NCBI GenBank assembly: GCA_000350305.1
Contig: CP002916.1
Span: 682,001-746,000, forward strand
Origin: Thermoplasmatales archaeon BRNA1
GTDB lineage: Archaea; Thermoplasmatota; Thermoplasmata; Methanomassiliicoccales; Methanomethylophilaceae
DNA length: 64,000 nt
Direction: 5' to 3'
Position numbers and translations under genes: made by a program. Below the pieces are notes generated by a model, which saw only the letters and a program-made list of their open reading frames with translations, had not been told where the DNA came from and made no database searches. Of the stretch, positions 16,709 to 25,213 are shown in pieces (position 1 is the first letter of the stretch; every line of letters begins with the position of its first letter).

Positions 16709-17599
16709 GTGATTCCCAGGTTCGTGGCGTACGTCGCCGTTGCGGTTATCCTCGTTTCTACGGTGGGGGCCTTCGCATCCATCGCGATGGAGCGCAACGC
16801 ATCGTCGGACTACACGCTCCTGGATGACAGCCTCAACATCGAGGAAGGCATGAAGATCACGCTCAAGGGGACCAGTGACGGCGTATCCACAACGGAGAAG
16901 TACTCCGTCACCGGCGTCTCCGGGACCTCCGTGAAGTACAGCCACACCTACGAGATGAAATCCAGCAAGTACATCAGCGGGGGAATGTACTCCCTGGGGG
17001 ATTTCTCACCGGACATGTTCTTCTTCCTCCCGGGCGGTTTCAACTACACGTCGGAGGACGTCCCCTCCGGATATACCGTGAAGAGGGAGGGGGACACGTA
17101 CATAATCAGCGGTACCCACGACGAATCCATGTTCTTCATCGATTCCAGCACCTACTCCTTCGTAAATTTCAGGATCACCTTGACGGAGGGTGAGGTCACG
17201 GACGTCAGCGGGGAGATCGAGGGCGAGTCCTCGGGCTTCGGCGACACCTCCGAGACGAAACTCAGCTTCAAGACCGAGGACGGAGTCCTCAAATACAAGC
17301 TCTCGTCGAAGTCCAGCTCCTCGTCCATGTCCAGAGACATCCAGGACTTTTTCGGCGACGTCCTCACGGCGTTCGACGAAAACGAGTACGAGGGGGCCGA
17401 CATTGCCGAGTCCCAGGAGAAGTACGGCAACGTCACGGCCACCGTCTACAGCATAACGGGAACTTCGGATGAGGGCAAGACCTATGATCTGAGGGTCGTC
17501 ACCTACAGGGGTTACGTCCTCGACGAATCCGGCACGGTCGACGGCGAGAACGAGGAGTACAAGGTCCGTATATACATCTCCAAGAACTCCTCCTTCTGA
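16709..17599 (+). CDS. Secreted or membrane-anchored hypothetical protein
   Basis: A 296-residue protein. Residues 4-26 form one hydrophobic segment (signal peptide or anchor); the rest is hydrophilic, Ser/Thr/Glu-rich and probably beta-structured, with no family I recognise. GTG is the likely start (16709), about 20 bases after a TATA-like stretch. The Ser-rich middle (SSKSSSSSMSRD near residue 195) suggests an exposed linker. Probably an extracytoplasmic protein. Confidence 0.7.
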   Translation: MIPRFVAYVAVAVILVSTVGAFASIAMERNASSDYTLLDDSLNIEEGMKITLKGTSDGVSTTEKYSVTGVSGTSVKYSHTYEMKSSKYISGGMYSLGDFSPDMFFFLPGGFNYTSEDVPSGYTVKREGDTYIISGTHDESMFFIDSSTYSFVNFRITLTEGEVTDVSGEIEGESSGFGDTSETKLSFKTEDGVLKYKLSSKSSSSSMSRDIQDFFGDVLTAFDENEYEGADIAESQEKYGNVTATVYSITGTSDEGKTYDLRVVTYRGYVLDESGTVDGENEEYKVRIYISKNSSF

Positions 17600-17708
17600 C
17601 GCCGGCGTGGCCCCGGGATCATGTCGCGACTCGGCATACGGATTGTAAAACAATGTATGTCTAGCTATGTCTGTTTCACATCGGCCGCTAAAAGTTAAGT
17701 CAAAACAA

Positions 17709-17719
17709 TTATTATAAAC
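17709..17719 (+). promoter_or_regulatory. Promoter of the recombinase pair
   Basis: TTATTATAAAC, a strong archaeal TATA box, about 38 bases before the ATG at 17752. A short inverted repeat ATTGT-AAA-ACAAT (17642-17654) lies farther upstream. Confidence 0.55.
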
Positions 17720-17751
17720 GTGGAGACCGATGCATTTTCGGATGGGATGAG

Positions 17752-18528
17752 ATGGACGTAAAGCGCGTCGCGATTTACGTGAGGGTCTCCACTGAGGATC
17801 AGGCGAGGGTAGGATACTCGCTTGACGCGCAGGAGAAGAGGCTCCGCGATTACTGCAAGTTCCGCGGTGTCGAGGTCGCCGATGTGTACCGTGACGAGGG
17901 ATACTCGGGTACATCGCCGGCACGCCCCGAATACCAGAGGATGTTCGCCGAGATAGACAGATGGGATGCCGTTCTGGTCCTGAAGATGGACCGTATCCAC
18001 AGGAACAGCGTCCACTTCGCAGAGATGATAGCTATGCTCAACGACAGCGGCAAGCAGTTCATCTCGGTCAGCGAGAAGTACGATTCCTCCACGGCCATGG
18101 GCCGTTTCGCCATGGACATCATCGAGAGGATCGCCCAGCTGGAGTCCGAGCAGATCGGCGAGAGGGTCAAGATAGGCATGAAGCGCAAGGCCGAGACCGC
18201 CGACGGCAACATGGGCTCCCCCAACCCATACGGCTACACCAGCGTCGAGGGGAAGCTCGTGGTCGTGGAGCAGGAGGCCGAGGTCGTCAGGGACATCTTC
18301 GACATGTACATCTCCGGCATGACCATGGAGAACATCGCGACCTCCCTCGCCATGTCCGACATCCCCACCAAGAACGGGGGGCGCTGGTCCAAGGCCACCG
18401 TGCATAAGATACTCCACAACCCCGTCTATGCGGGATACCTCCAGTGGGACGACGTCCTGCGTCCGGGGAACCACTCCCCCATAGTCTCGCTGAACACATA
18501 TCAGGAAGTGAACGGGCCGCTGGTTTGA
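17752..18528 (+). CDS. Serine recombinase A of a tandem pair
   Basis: A 258-residue site-specific recombinase. It has an N-terminal resolvase domain with catalytic Ser13 in YVRVSTEDQ, the DEGYSGT and RIHRN motifs, and the QLESEQIGER helix. A short Recombinase domain follows (ILHNPVYAGYLQW near the end). The zinc-ribbon/coiled-coil tail of large phage integrases is missing. It ends directly against the start of a second recombinase, as in cassette-chromosome ccrA/ccrB pairs, but no element is evident around it. It may act in DNA inversion or be the residue of an old element. Confidence 0.9.
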   Translation: MDVKRVAIYVRVSTEDQARVGYSLDAQEKRLRDYCKFRGVEVADVYRDEGYSGTSPARPEYQRMFAEIDRWDAVLVLKMDRIHRNSVHFAEMIAMLNDSGKQFISVSEKYDSSTAMGRFAMDIIERIAQLESEQIGERVKIGMKRKAETADGNMGSPNPYGYTSVEGKLVVVEQEAEVVRDIFDMYISGMTMENIATSLAMSDIPTKNGGRWSKATVHKILHNPVYAGYLQWDDVLRPGNHSPIVSLNTYQEVNGPLV

Positions 18529-19407
18529 ATGACGAAGAGGGCAGCGCTGTATTGCAGGGTCTCGACCGAGGAGCAGGCGATAGAGGGATACTCCATCGAT
18601 GCCCAGAAGGAGAGGCTCGCGGCGTTCTGCTCCTTCTCGATGGACGACCAGGGAAACGATGCCTATTCCATCTACCAGTTCTACGTCGACGACGGGTACT
18701 CCGGGAGGAACACCAACCGTCCCGGGTACAGGAAGATGATGGAGGACATCGACGAATGGGATTCCGTCATCGTCCTCAAGATGGACCGTATCCACAGGAA
18801 CACCTATAACTTCCTCAAGATGATGGACGATCTCTCCCGCAGGGGGAAGGAGTTCGTATCGGCCACCGAGAACCTCGACAACACCACCGCAATGGGGCGT
18901 TTCGTCACTTCCACCATACAGAACATCGCCCAGCTTGAGTCCGAGCAGATCGGGGAGAGGACCTACATGGGCATGAGGGAGAAGGCCTCCACCCTCACCA
19001 ACACCCCCCGGGAGAGCCGTACGATGGGCTTCAACCCCCCGTTCGGTTACGAGGTCGTCGACGGCCTGCTGACGGGCATACGCGGCGAGCTAGACGTCGT
19101 TAAACAGATGTTCGAGTGGTGTCTCGGCGGCGAATCCATGCACGACATCGCCGAGGACGTCAACCGCAACGGGATCCGCACGCACCGCGGCAACAAGTTC
19201 ACCAAGTTCTCGGTGAGCGACATCCTCCACAACCCCATCTATGCGGGATACATCAGATGGGAGGAGCTCACCTACAGGCACTTCGCATCCGTTCCCGTGG
19301 ATGCCGTCACCTTCAACAGGGTGCAGGAACTCCTCGCCTCCAGGGTGAAGGATCCCGCCAAGCGCAGGGCCGTGCTGGTCCCCGAGGACGACTTCGAGAA
19401 TGAGTAA
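18529..19407 (+). CDS. Serine recombinase B of a tandem pair
   Basis: A 292-residue recombinase homologous to the gene just upstream: catalytic Ser12 in LYCRVSTEEQ, YSGRNTNRPGY, KMDRIHRNTYN, QIGER, and the Recombinase-domain segment ILHNPIYAGYIRWEE. It has an insertion of about 10 residues in the resolvase domain relative to its neighbour. The ATG directly follows the TGA of the first gene, so both are made from one message and may form a heteromer. The tail is short here too. Confidence 0.9.
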   Translation: MTKRAALYCRVSTEEQAIEGYSIDAQKERLAAFCSFSMDDQGNDAYSIYQFYVDDGYSGRNTNRPGYRKMMEDIDEWDSVIVLKMDRIHRNTYNFLKMMDDLSRRGKEFVSATENLDNTTAMGRFVTSTIQNIAQLESEQIGERTYMGMREKASTLTNTPRESRTMGFNPPFGYEVVDGLLTGIRGELDVVKQMFEWCLGGESMHDIAEDVNRNGIRTHRGNKFTKFSVSDILHNPIYAGYIRWEELTYRHFASVPVDAVTFNRVQELLASRVKDPAKRRAVLVPEDDFENE

Positions 19408-19438
19408 CCATTTATCCCGACACTCTTTTCATCCGGTC

Positions 19439-20008
19439 ATGAGACAGGATTTCGGACCCAAGAGCTGGCTGTATCCCATGCCCGTGCTCATCATCGGGAC
19501 CTACGACGAGAACGGCGTCCCCAACGCCATGAACGCCGCCTGGGGAGGGATATCGGACGACAATCAGATCACCATCAGCCTCGGAAAGGAGAGGAAGACC
19601 GTCCAGAACCTGACGGTCAAGAAGTGTTTCACAGTCTTCCCCGCGACCGAGTCCAACGTCGCGGAGAGCGACTACTTCGGCATCCAGCACGGATTCGACG
19701 TGAACAAGATCGAGAGGGTCGGGTTCCACGTCCGCAAGGCGGAGAACGTGGACGCACCCATCATCGAGGAGTACCCCATGGCACTGGAGTGCCAGATGCT
19801 CAGTATGTCCGAGGAGGAGATCGACGGGGGATACCGCCTGATAGGAAGGATCGTCAACGTCTCCGCGGACGAATCCGTCCTCACCGACGGCAGGATCGAC
19901 CCCATGAAGCTTAAGCCGATCATCTACGACTCTCCCAACCGCACCTATCTGTCGGTGGGCGGGGTCGTCGGTAAGGCCTACAGCGACGGTGCCAGGTTCA
20001 AACAATGA
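19439..20008 (+). CDS. Flavin reductase-like protein (flavoredoxin family)
   Basis: A 189-residue FMN-binding split-barrel protein of the flavin-reductase/flavoredoxin family. It opens DFGPKSWLYPMPVLIIGTYDENGVPNAMNAAW-like, the usual start of archaeal members, with NLTVKKCFTV following. It probably passes electrons between NAD(P)H or ferredoxin and acceptors. The ATG at 19439 is preferred over a longer frame because a TATA box (CCATTTATCC, about 19408-19417) sits about 27 bases before it, which implies a leaderless message. Confidence 0.85.
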   Translation: MRQDFGPKSWLYPMPVLIIGTYDENGVPNAMNAAWGGISDDNQITISLGKERKTVQNLTVKKCFTVFPATESNVAESDYFGIQHGFDVNKIERVGFHVRKAENVDAPIIEEYPMALECQMLSMSEEEIDGGYRLIGRIVNVSADESVLTDGRIDPMKLKPIIYDSPNRTYLSVGGVVGKAYSDGARFKQ

Positions 20009-20015
20009 AACCAAT

Positions 20016-20035
20016 GCCGCTGGACATCCAGCGGC
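20016..20035 (+). terminator. Hairpin after the flavoredoxin
   Basis: GCCGCTGG-acat-CCAGCGGC, 8 bp perfect, 7 bases past the stop codon. No clear T-tract follows. Confidence 0.5.
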
Positions 20036-20076
20036 CCACCCCTATCTATTTATGATTTGAGACTATCACGCAGGAT

Positions 20077-20172
20077 ATGAAAGCGGCGACGCGCAAGAAG
20101 GTTCTTGCGATATTCATGGTCCTTATGATGGTCACCGTCGCATTCGTGGTGGCGGTCTCGGCCCTTACCTAA
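20077..20172 (+). CDS. 31-residue single-pass membrane peptide
   Basis: A 32-codon frame: a basic start (MKAATRKK) followed by about 20 hydrophobic residues to the C-terminus (FMVLMMVTVAFVVAVSAL). A TATA-like TCTATTTATG lies about 30 bases upstream, so it should be first on its own transcript. The permease gene starts 23 bases after its stop, so it may be a small accessory subunit or a leader peptide. Short length keeps confidence moderate. Confidence 0.5.
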   Translation: MKAATRKKVLAIFMVLMMVTVAFVVAVSALT

Positions 20173-20195
20173 ACAACCATGAGGTGCCGGAAACA

Positions 20196-21461
20196 ATGGA
20201 ATGGACATACATCGCAGCTCTGGCCATTTTCATTGTCACCTACGGGCTCATCGCGATCCGCAAGATCGGGAAGTACCGCATCAAATCATACATGGCATCC
20301 CTTGCGGGCGCCGCCATCATGCTTCTTCTCGGCATCCTGCCCCTGGACAAGGTCGCGGATTCCGTCGAGTGGAGCGTCATTTTCCTCCTTCTGGGGATGA
20401 TGGCCCTGAACGCATCGCTGGAGTACTGCGGTTTCTTCGACCTCGTCGTCGAGAAACTGATGAGGAAATACTCCAACACCATGCAGTTCTTCGGTGCGAT
20501 AATGGTTATCACCGCGGTCCTCTCCGCCATCGCCCTGAACGACGCGGTGGTGCTAATCTTCTGTCCCATCGTCATCAAATGCTGCCAGAAACTCCATGCA
20601 AACCCGATCCCCTTCCTCATCGCCCTTTTCATCTCGGCCAACATCGGATGCGCAGCGACCTTCGTAGGCGCGCCCCATAACGCGGTCGTTGAGACCTATG
20701 CGGGAATGTCCTTCCTGGACTATTCCATAAGGTCGATCCCCCTCGTCGCCATCTGCCTGCCGATCACCATTTTCATGATGAAGAGGCTGTACGCGAAGGA
20801 CCTGTCCAAGGAGTTCACGGACTTCAACGAGCCTTACATCGAGAGGATCGTGGTCAAGACCCCGAAGATGTACGCCTGCATGGCAGTCCTCGTCGCAACG
20901 GTGGTGTTCTTCGCGATATCCAACTACATCGGCCTGGAGATCTACCAGATCGCCTTGGTCTCCGGTGCGATAGCCACGCTCATAATCATGACCGACCGCC
21001 CGGTGAACTGCCTATACGTCGCGAAGCACATCGAATGGTCCCTGCTCCTGTTCTTCATCGGACTCTTCATCGTCGTCAGGGGAGCCGTCGAAGTGGGAAT
21101 CATCGAGGACCTGGCATCGGTTATGGGCCTCGGAGAGGGTTCCACCCCGTCCATCCTGACCGTCACGGTGTTCTCGGCGGTGCTCTCCAACCTCATCTGC
21201 AACGTCCCCGCCTGTGTGCTGCTGGGTGAGATGATCGTCTCCTCCGACCCGATGATCTGGGTAGCGGTGGCCGTATCCGCATCCTTCGCATGCAACGCCA
21301 CCCTCATCGGAGCCGCCACCAACCTCATCTGCGCCGACATCGGCGAGAGGCGCGGACACCAGATCAACTTCTGGGAGTTCATGAAGATCGGGGTCCCCAT
21401 ATCCGTGGTGACCATCCTCGTCGCCCTGGGCTACATGTACCTCCTGGACGCCTTCTTCTGA
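20196..21461 (+). CDS. ArsB/NhaD-type ion permease
   Basis: A 421-residue integral membrane transporter with 10-12 helices. It belongs to the ion-transporter superfamily (ArsB/NhaD/SLC13-like), shown by paired conserved segments: ALNDAVVLIFCPIVI near residue 112 and SNLICNVPACVLLGEM near residue 332. Substrate (Na+/H+, arsenite or an anion) cannot be decided. The ATG at 20196 is chosen over an in-frame GTG 12 bases earlier because GAGGTG lies 9 bases before it as a ribosome-binding site. Confidence 0.83.
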   Translation: MEWTYIAALAIFIVTYGLIAIRKIGKYRIKSYMASLAGAAIMLLLGILPLDKVADSVEWSVIFLLLGMMALNASLEYCGFFDLVVEKLMRKYSNTMQFFGAIMVITAVLSAIALNDAVVLIFCPIVIKCCQKLHANPIPFLIALFISANIGCAATFVGAPHNAVVETYAGMSFLDYSIRSIPLVAICLPITIFMMKRLYAKDLSKEFTDFNEPYIERIVVKTPKMYACMAVLVATVVFFAISNYIGLEIYQIALVSGAIATLIIMTDRPVNCLYVAKHIEWSLLLFFIGLFIVVRGAVEVGIIEDLASVMGLGEGSTPSILTVTVFSAVLSNLICNVPACVLLGEMIVSSDPMIWVAVAVSASFACNATLIGAATNLICADIGERRGHQINFWEFMKIGVPISVVTILVALGYMYLLDAFF

Positions 21462-21494
21462 ATTTCTAAATACATCCAAATCTCTGGCACCATC

Positions 21495-22691
21495 ATGGCT
21501 AAAGAGAGGCTGTTCTCGGGGAACTTCGTGCTGTGCACCCTCGCCAGCTTCTTCTACACCATAATGTTCTTCATGTTCTACACCGGGATGTCCTCGTACA
21601 CCACCGAGGAGCTCGGCTGCAGCACGATCATCGCGGGGATGGCCGCGAGCACGTTCGTCCTCGGGGACCTCCTGTCAAGGATAATCTTTGGCCGCAGGAT
21701 GGAGCTCTACGGCAAGAAGAGGGTCTGCGTGACCTTCCTGGCTGCCGGCACCTTCGTCTGCCTGTTCTATTTCCAGGCCCACGATTTCTACACCCTCCTG
21801 TTCGTCCGCTTCCTTCACGGACTCACGTACGGGGCGATGACGGCCGCGATCAACACCATCATCGCACACGCCCTCCCGGCATCCCGCCGCGGGGAGGGCA
21901 TGGGGTACTTCATGCTGTCCATCAGCCTCGGATCGGCCATAGGTCCGTTCCTGTGCATGTGGCTGGAGCAGAACGGCACCTACGACGACATCTTCACCAT
22001 CGGCACCGCTGCGAGCATGCTCGCACTCCTCTGCGTTCTGTTCCTGAAGGACTCCAGGATGAGGTTCACGCCCGAAGAGGAGGCCGACATCAGGAGATTC
22101 CGCCTCTCGAACATCATAGAGAGGTCCTCCATACCGATCTCACTCGTGTGTCTGGTGTTCTTCTTCTCCTATTCCGGCGTGCTCACGTTCATCTCCCCTT
22201 ACGGAAGGGAGATAGGGCTTGCGGAGGCATCCACATACTTCTTCGTCTTCATCTCCATAGCCACCCTGACGGCCAGGCTGCTCGGCGGACGCGTCTACGA
22301 CAGGCACGGGGAGAACGTCGCGCTCATCCCGTTCTTCATCCTGTTCTTCATAGGCATGGTCATGCTGTCCCGTGCAGACAACCCGTACGTACTCCTCACT
22401 GCGGGACTCCTGATGGGATTCAACGTGGCGCAGATGGTCTCCGTGGGACAGTCCCTGGTAGTCAAGAGGGCGTCCCGTGCAAGGTACAGCGTTGCGATAT
22501 CCACGTTCAACAACTTCCTGGATTTCGCCTACTGCATCGGGCCGATCGTGTTCGGGTTCGTGGTCGAGGGCATCGGATACCGCGACGGCTTCCTGGCCTT
22601 CTCGTTCGTATCGGTGGCGTCCCTTCTCCTTTATCTGGCTATCCACGGCATCCCTGAGCACAGGCATCCCACTCCCGAGAACACGGATTGA
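21495..22691 (+). CDS. MFS transporter
   Basis: A 398-residue 12-helix major-facilitator protein. It has the loop 2-3 motif GDLLSRIIFGRRMELYGKKR near residue 58 and a second-half counterpart RLLGGRVYDRHGE near residue 258. It probably exports a drug or metabolite; the substrate is unknown. It follows the ArsB/NhaD-type gene by 33 bases, with TATA-like AATTTCTAAATAC between them, so it may be co-transcribed or independent. Confidence 0.88.
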   Translation: MAKERLFSGNFVLCTLASFFYTIMFFMFYTGMSSYTTEELGCSTIIAGMAASTFVLGDLLSRIIFGRRMELYGKKRVCVTFLAAGTFVCLFYFQAHDFYTLLFVRFLHGLTYGAMTAAINTIIAHALPASRRGEGMGYFMLSISLGSAIGPFLCMWLEQNGTYDDIFTIGTAASMLALLCVLFLKDSRMRFTPEEEADIRRFRLSNIIERSSIPISLVCLVFFFSYSGVLTFISPYGREIGLAEASTYFFVFISIATLTARLLGGRVYDRHGENVALIPFFILFFIGMVMLSRADNPYVLLTAGLLMGFNVAQMVSVGQSLVVKRASRARYSVAISTFNNFLDFAYCIGPIVFGFVVEGIGYRDGFLAFSFVSVASLLLYLAIHGIPEHRHPTPENTD

Positions 22692-22853
22692 CGCTATTGT
22701 GAGAACATCCACGATAGGGATCGATACCGAACCGTCTTCGGGTTTTCGTCAATGTTCCATGCGACGGTACTGACCGTGGGAAGAGGTTTCCGCCGATGCG
22801 GACAGGGCCCGAATCCGGGACAATCATTTATCTGGTCGACGTGTTGCACCTTC

Positions 22854-23735
22854 ATGGAAGAGTCCGAGGTCCCCGCACCGCAGTATTTCCAGACCAGGAA
22901 CGGCCGGATCGCATACTGGTCTTTCTTCACGGAAGAGCAGACCGTTCCCATCGTCATGGTCCACGGAGGCCCGGGAGACGGGTGCAGCCCGGATAAGGGG
23001 GAGAAGATGACCGTCGGACACCCCGTATACATGTACGACCAGCTTGGCTGCGGGGAATCGGATCCCATACCGGACATCGGCAAATGGGGACTCGACGAAT
23101 ACACCTCCGAGCTGCGTGAGTTCATCGACGGCATGGGATTCGACAAGGTCATCCTCATAGGCGCTTCCTGGGGCTCCGCACTCTGCGTCTCATACGCCAA
23201 ACTCACCTCCTGCGCTAAGATCGTGGCCATGGTCCTGCCCTCCCCGTATCTCTCCGCCGAGATATGGAAGGACGATTCCATCAAGAACGTCAGCGAGATG
23301 TCCCACACCGCATACCTTCAGCTCATGGAATGCCTGGATGCCGGGGATTTCGGTGAGAGGTACAGGGCGATCATGAAGGACTACTACGCGAAGTATCTCT
23401 TCACCCGCGAGGTCAACAGGCCTATCGCGGATGCCGTCGCGGAGGCACCCCTCAACGATGTGTTCAGGGCCCTCTGCGGAGAGAACGATTTCGAGTGCAC
23501 CGGTACCCTCAAGGGTCTGGATCTCACCGATTATCTCCCCGAGATCGATGTGCCTGTCCTCTTCATGTGCGGTGATTCCGACGAGGTCCGCATGGATACC
23601 ATGCAGATGTACAGGGAATACGTCCCCGGTTCGAGGCTCGCAGTCGTTCCTTTCGCGGGACACGCACTCAGTTTCGAGCAGTTCGAACTGTATCTCTCGA
23701 ACATCCTTGGATTCCTCATAGAGATCGGCCAGTGA
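22854..23735 (+). CDS. Alpha/beta hydrolase, proline iminopeptidase-like (peptidase S33)
   Basis: A 293-residue alpha/beta hydrolase. The oxyanion motif HGGPGDG and the nucleophile elbow GASWGS are those of proline iminopeptidases/tricorn-interacting factor F1; the acid is in CGDSDE and the histidine in AGHALS near the C-terminus. It should release N-terminal (prolyl) residues from peptides in the cytosol. The ATG at 22854 is preferred to a longer frame because a TATA element (ATCATTTATC, about 22823-22832) places transcription start at the codon. Its stop abuts an ATPase remnant on the other strand. Confidence 0.88.
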   Translation: MEESEVPAPQYFQTRNGRIAYWSFFTEEQTVPIVMVHGGPGDGCSPDKGEKMTVGHPVYMYDQLGCGESDPIPDIGKWGLDEYTSELREFIDGMGFDKVILIGASWGSALCVSYAKLTSCAKIVAMVLPSPYLSAEIWKDDSIKNVSEMSHTAYLQLMECLDAGDFGERYRAIMKDYYAKYLFTREVNRPIADAVAEAPLNDVFRALCGENDFECTGTLKGLDLTDYLPEIDVPVLFMCGDSDEVRMDTMQMYREYVPGSRLAVVPFAGHALSFEQFELYLSNILGFLIEIGQ

Positions 23736-23879
23736 TCATCTGCTGTAGTGGTGCTCCTTTCCGAACTCCGTTAGGATGAAGGTCTTACCGCACTGGCGTA
23801 TCCCCAGCAGTACGAGCGGTTTGCGCTTGGCGAATTCCTTCCATGACAGGAGTTTCTCTTCGACGGATCTCCTCATCAT
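23736..23879 (-). pseudogene. N-terminal remnant of an AAA/DUF4143-type ATPase
   Basis: Forty-seven codons starting MMRRSVEEKLLSWKE and containing a complete Walker A (LLGIRQCGKT) that then stops with TGA after HHYSR. Full members are about 400 residues, so about 90% is gone. The stop codon touches the stop of the convergent peptidase gene, indicating a deletion that joined the two. Its promoter region with paired repeats (23915-23959) survives. Confidence 0.8.
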
Positions 23880-23914
23880 GTATATGAAATAGATAACTGC
23901 ATAATTTAATCTAT

Positions 23915-23959
23915 TTTTATGGGGGTAAACAATGGATATTTTTCCACTTTTATGGGGGT
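23915..23959. repeat. Paired TTTTATGGGGGT repeats upstream of the ATPase remnant
   Basis: TTTTATGGGGGT occurs at 23915-23926 and 23948-23959, 33 bp apart, each followed by TAAA or TTAAA. On the minus strand they lie 36-80 bases upstream of the remnant's ATG, the same position the 23-bp tandem repeats hold before the intact ATPase at 5936. Likely an operator kept from the intact gene. Confidence 0.6.
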
Positions 23960-24082
23960 TAAAATCTATGATCTCATGATCTGGAATTCCAATTTCTACC
24001 GAAGGGATGGAAGGCTACAACGTGCCGAGATTGTTCAGGCTTAATGAGAAGCGAATATTTTCATCTCATTTATGAAGATTAT

Positions 24083-24105
24083 TAATTAAGATAATTACTT
24101 AATTA
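24083..24105. promoter_or_regulatory. Palindrome TAATTAAG-N7-CTTAATTA before the flavoprotein
   Basis: A perfect 8-bp inverted repeat with a 7-bp spacer, 58 bases before the ATG at 24164. The identical half-sites and spacing recur at 25935-25957, and a shorter form at 25392-25408. Confidence 0.55.
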
Positions 24106-24163
24106 TTATAATTAATTGCAAACTGACACAAGTAGTAAAATCTGCATTGCAATCCAGGTCATC

Positions 24164-25213
24164 ATGGAAGCGGATGTAGCCATCATAGGTTCAGGACCTT
24201 CGGGGTCCGCCGCTTCTTTCTTCCTTTCCAAGTCGGGACTCAAGGTTGTCTGCATCGAGAGACTGACCGGAGACCGTTACAGGAGATACCACTCCCTCTG
24301 CGGCGAATGCATCAGCCGCAAGGGAATTAGGACCGTCGGCATCAGGGACAACGAGATCCGCAACCGCATCGACAGCATCTACATCGACTGGGCCGGGAGA
24401 AGGACCCTCAGGATCGGAATCAAGGGGTACATCATCGACCGCAACATGGTCCTCGACAGACTCCGCACCGAAGCACATCAGAACGGCGCTATGTTCGTAA
24501 ACGGTTCCGTGCTCCGCATCATCCGCAACGGAGAACGTTACATCATCAGGCTCCACGGGGGTTCCGAGATTGTTTCGAAATACATCATCGGAGCCGACGG
24601 TGCATTCTCCGTCGTGCGCAGGGACCTCTTCGGAACCAAGCCCAAGATGAACATTCCCGCGGAGACGTTCATAGTTCCCAGGGTCGAGGGCACCGATGAC
24701 CACTCCATACGTTTCAGTCTAGGTTCCGGGAACGGCAGTGCGTATTCGTGGACCTTCCCTTCCGGGGACGGAAGCAACATCGGCTGTTCTCCGAAGGTCC
24801 TCGAGGTTTCCGAGTATTCTCTGAAGGGTACCCGCTACATCCCCATCGGGGGTTTGGAACACATCGTCAACGGCAACGCCGCTCTCATCGGTGATGCGGG
24901 TGCGATGGTCAACCCTCTCACCTTCGGCGGTCTGAGGATCGCGCTCGATTCGGCGGCAAAGATGTCCGAGTGTCTTGTCAAAGGAGACCTCGCACGCTAC
25001 GAGAGGTGGTGGAAGAAATCCCGCAGGTCCGATCCCCGCTTCATGCAGCTCCGTGAGGATTTCACCTATTGCTCGGATTCGCAGATCGACGAATTTTCGA
25101 AGCACATGAACCGCGACGGACTCTACCTCAACGGCTTCATCTCGATCCTCCGCCATCCGAAGCGTGCATGGAGGTATTTCGGCTGCCTCTTCGCTATCCG
25201 TTTAGGGTGGTGA
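24164..25213 (+). CDS. Geranylgeranyl-reductase-like FAD oxidoreductase
   Basis: A 349-residue flavoprotein. The N-terminal Rossmann motif is VAIIGSGPSGSAA; the second FAD segment AALIGDAGAMVNPLTFGGLRIALDSA (near residue 240) is typical of geranylgeranyl reductase-type enzymes, which saturate isoprenoid chains of archaeal lipids. CGECISRKG replaces the usual short Cys motif. It may be one of several paralogs in the genome. The start MEADVAIIG gives a normal N-terminus; the longer frame to 24116 is not needed. GC content is lower near its 5' flank. Confidence 0.8.
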   Translation: MEADVAIIGSGPSGSAASFFLSKSGLKVVCIERLTGDRYRRYHSLCGECISRKGIRTVGIRDNEIRNRIDSIYIDWAGRRTLRIGIKGYIIDRNMVLDRLRTEAHQNGAMFVNGSVLRIIRNGERYIIRLHGGSEIVSKYIIGADGAFSVVRRDLFGTKPKMNIPAETFIVPRVEGTDDHSIRFSLGSGNGSAYSWTFPSGDGSNIGCSPKVLEVSEYSLKGTRYIPIGGLEHIVNGNAALIGDAGAMVNPLTFGGLRIALDSAAKMSECLVKGDLARYERWWKKSRRSDPRFMQLREDFTYCSDSQIDEFSKHMNRDGLYLNGFISILRHPKRAWRYFGCLFAIRLGW

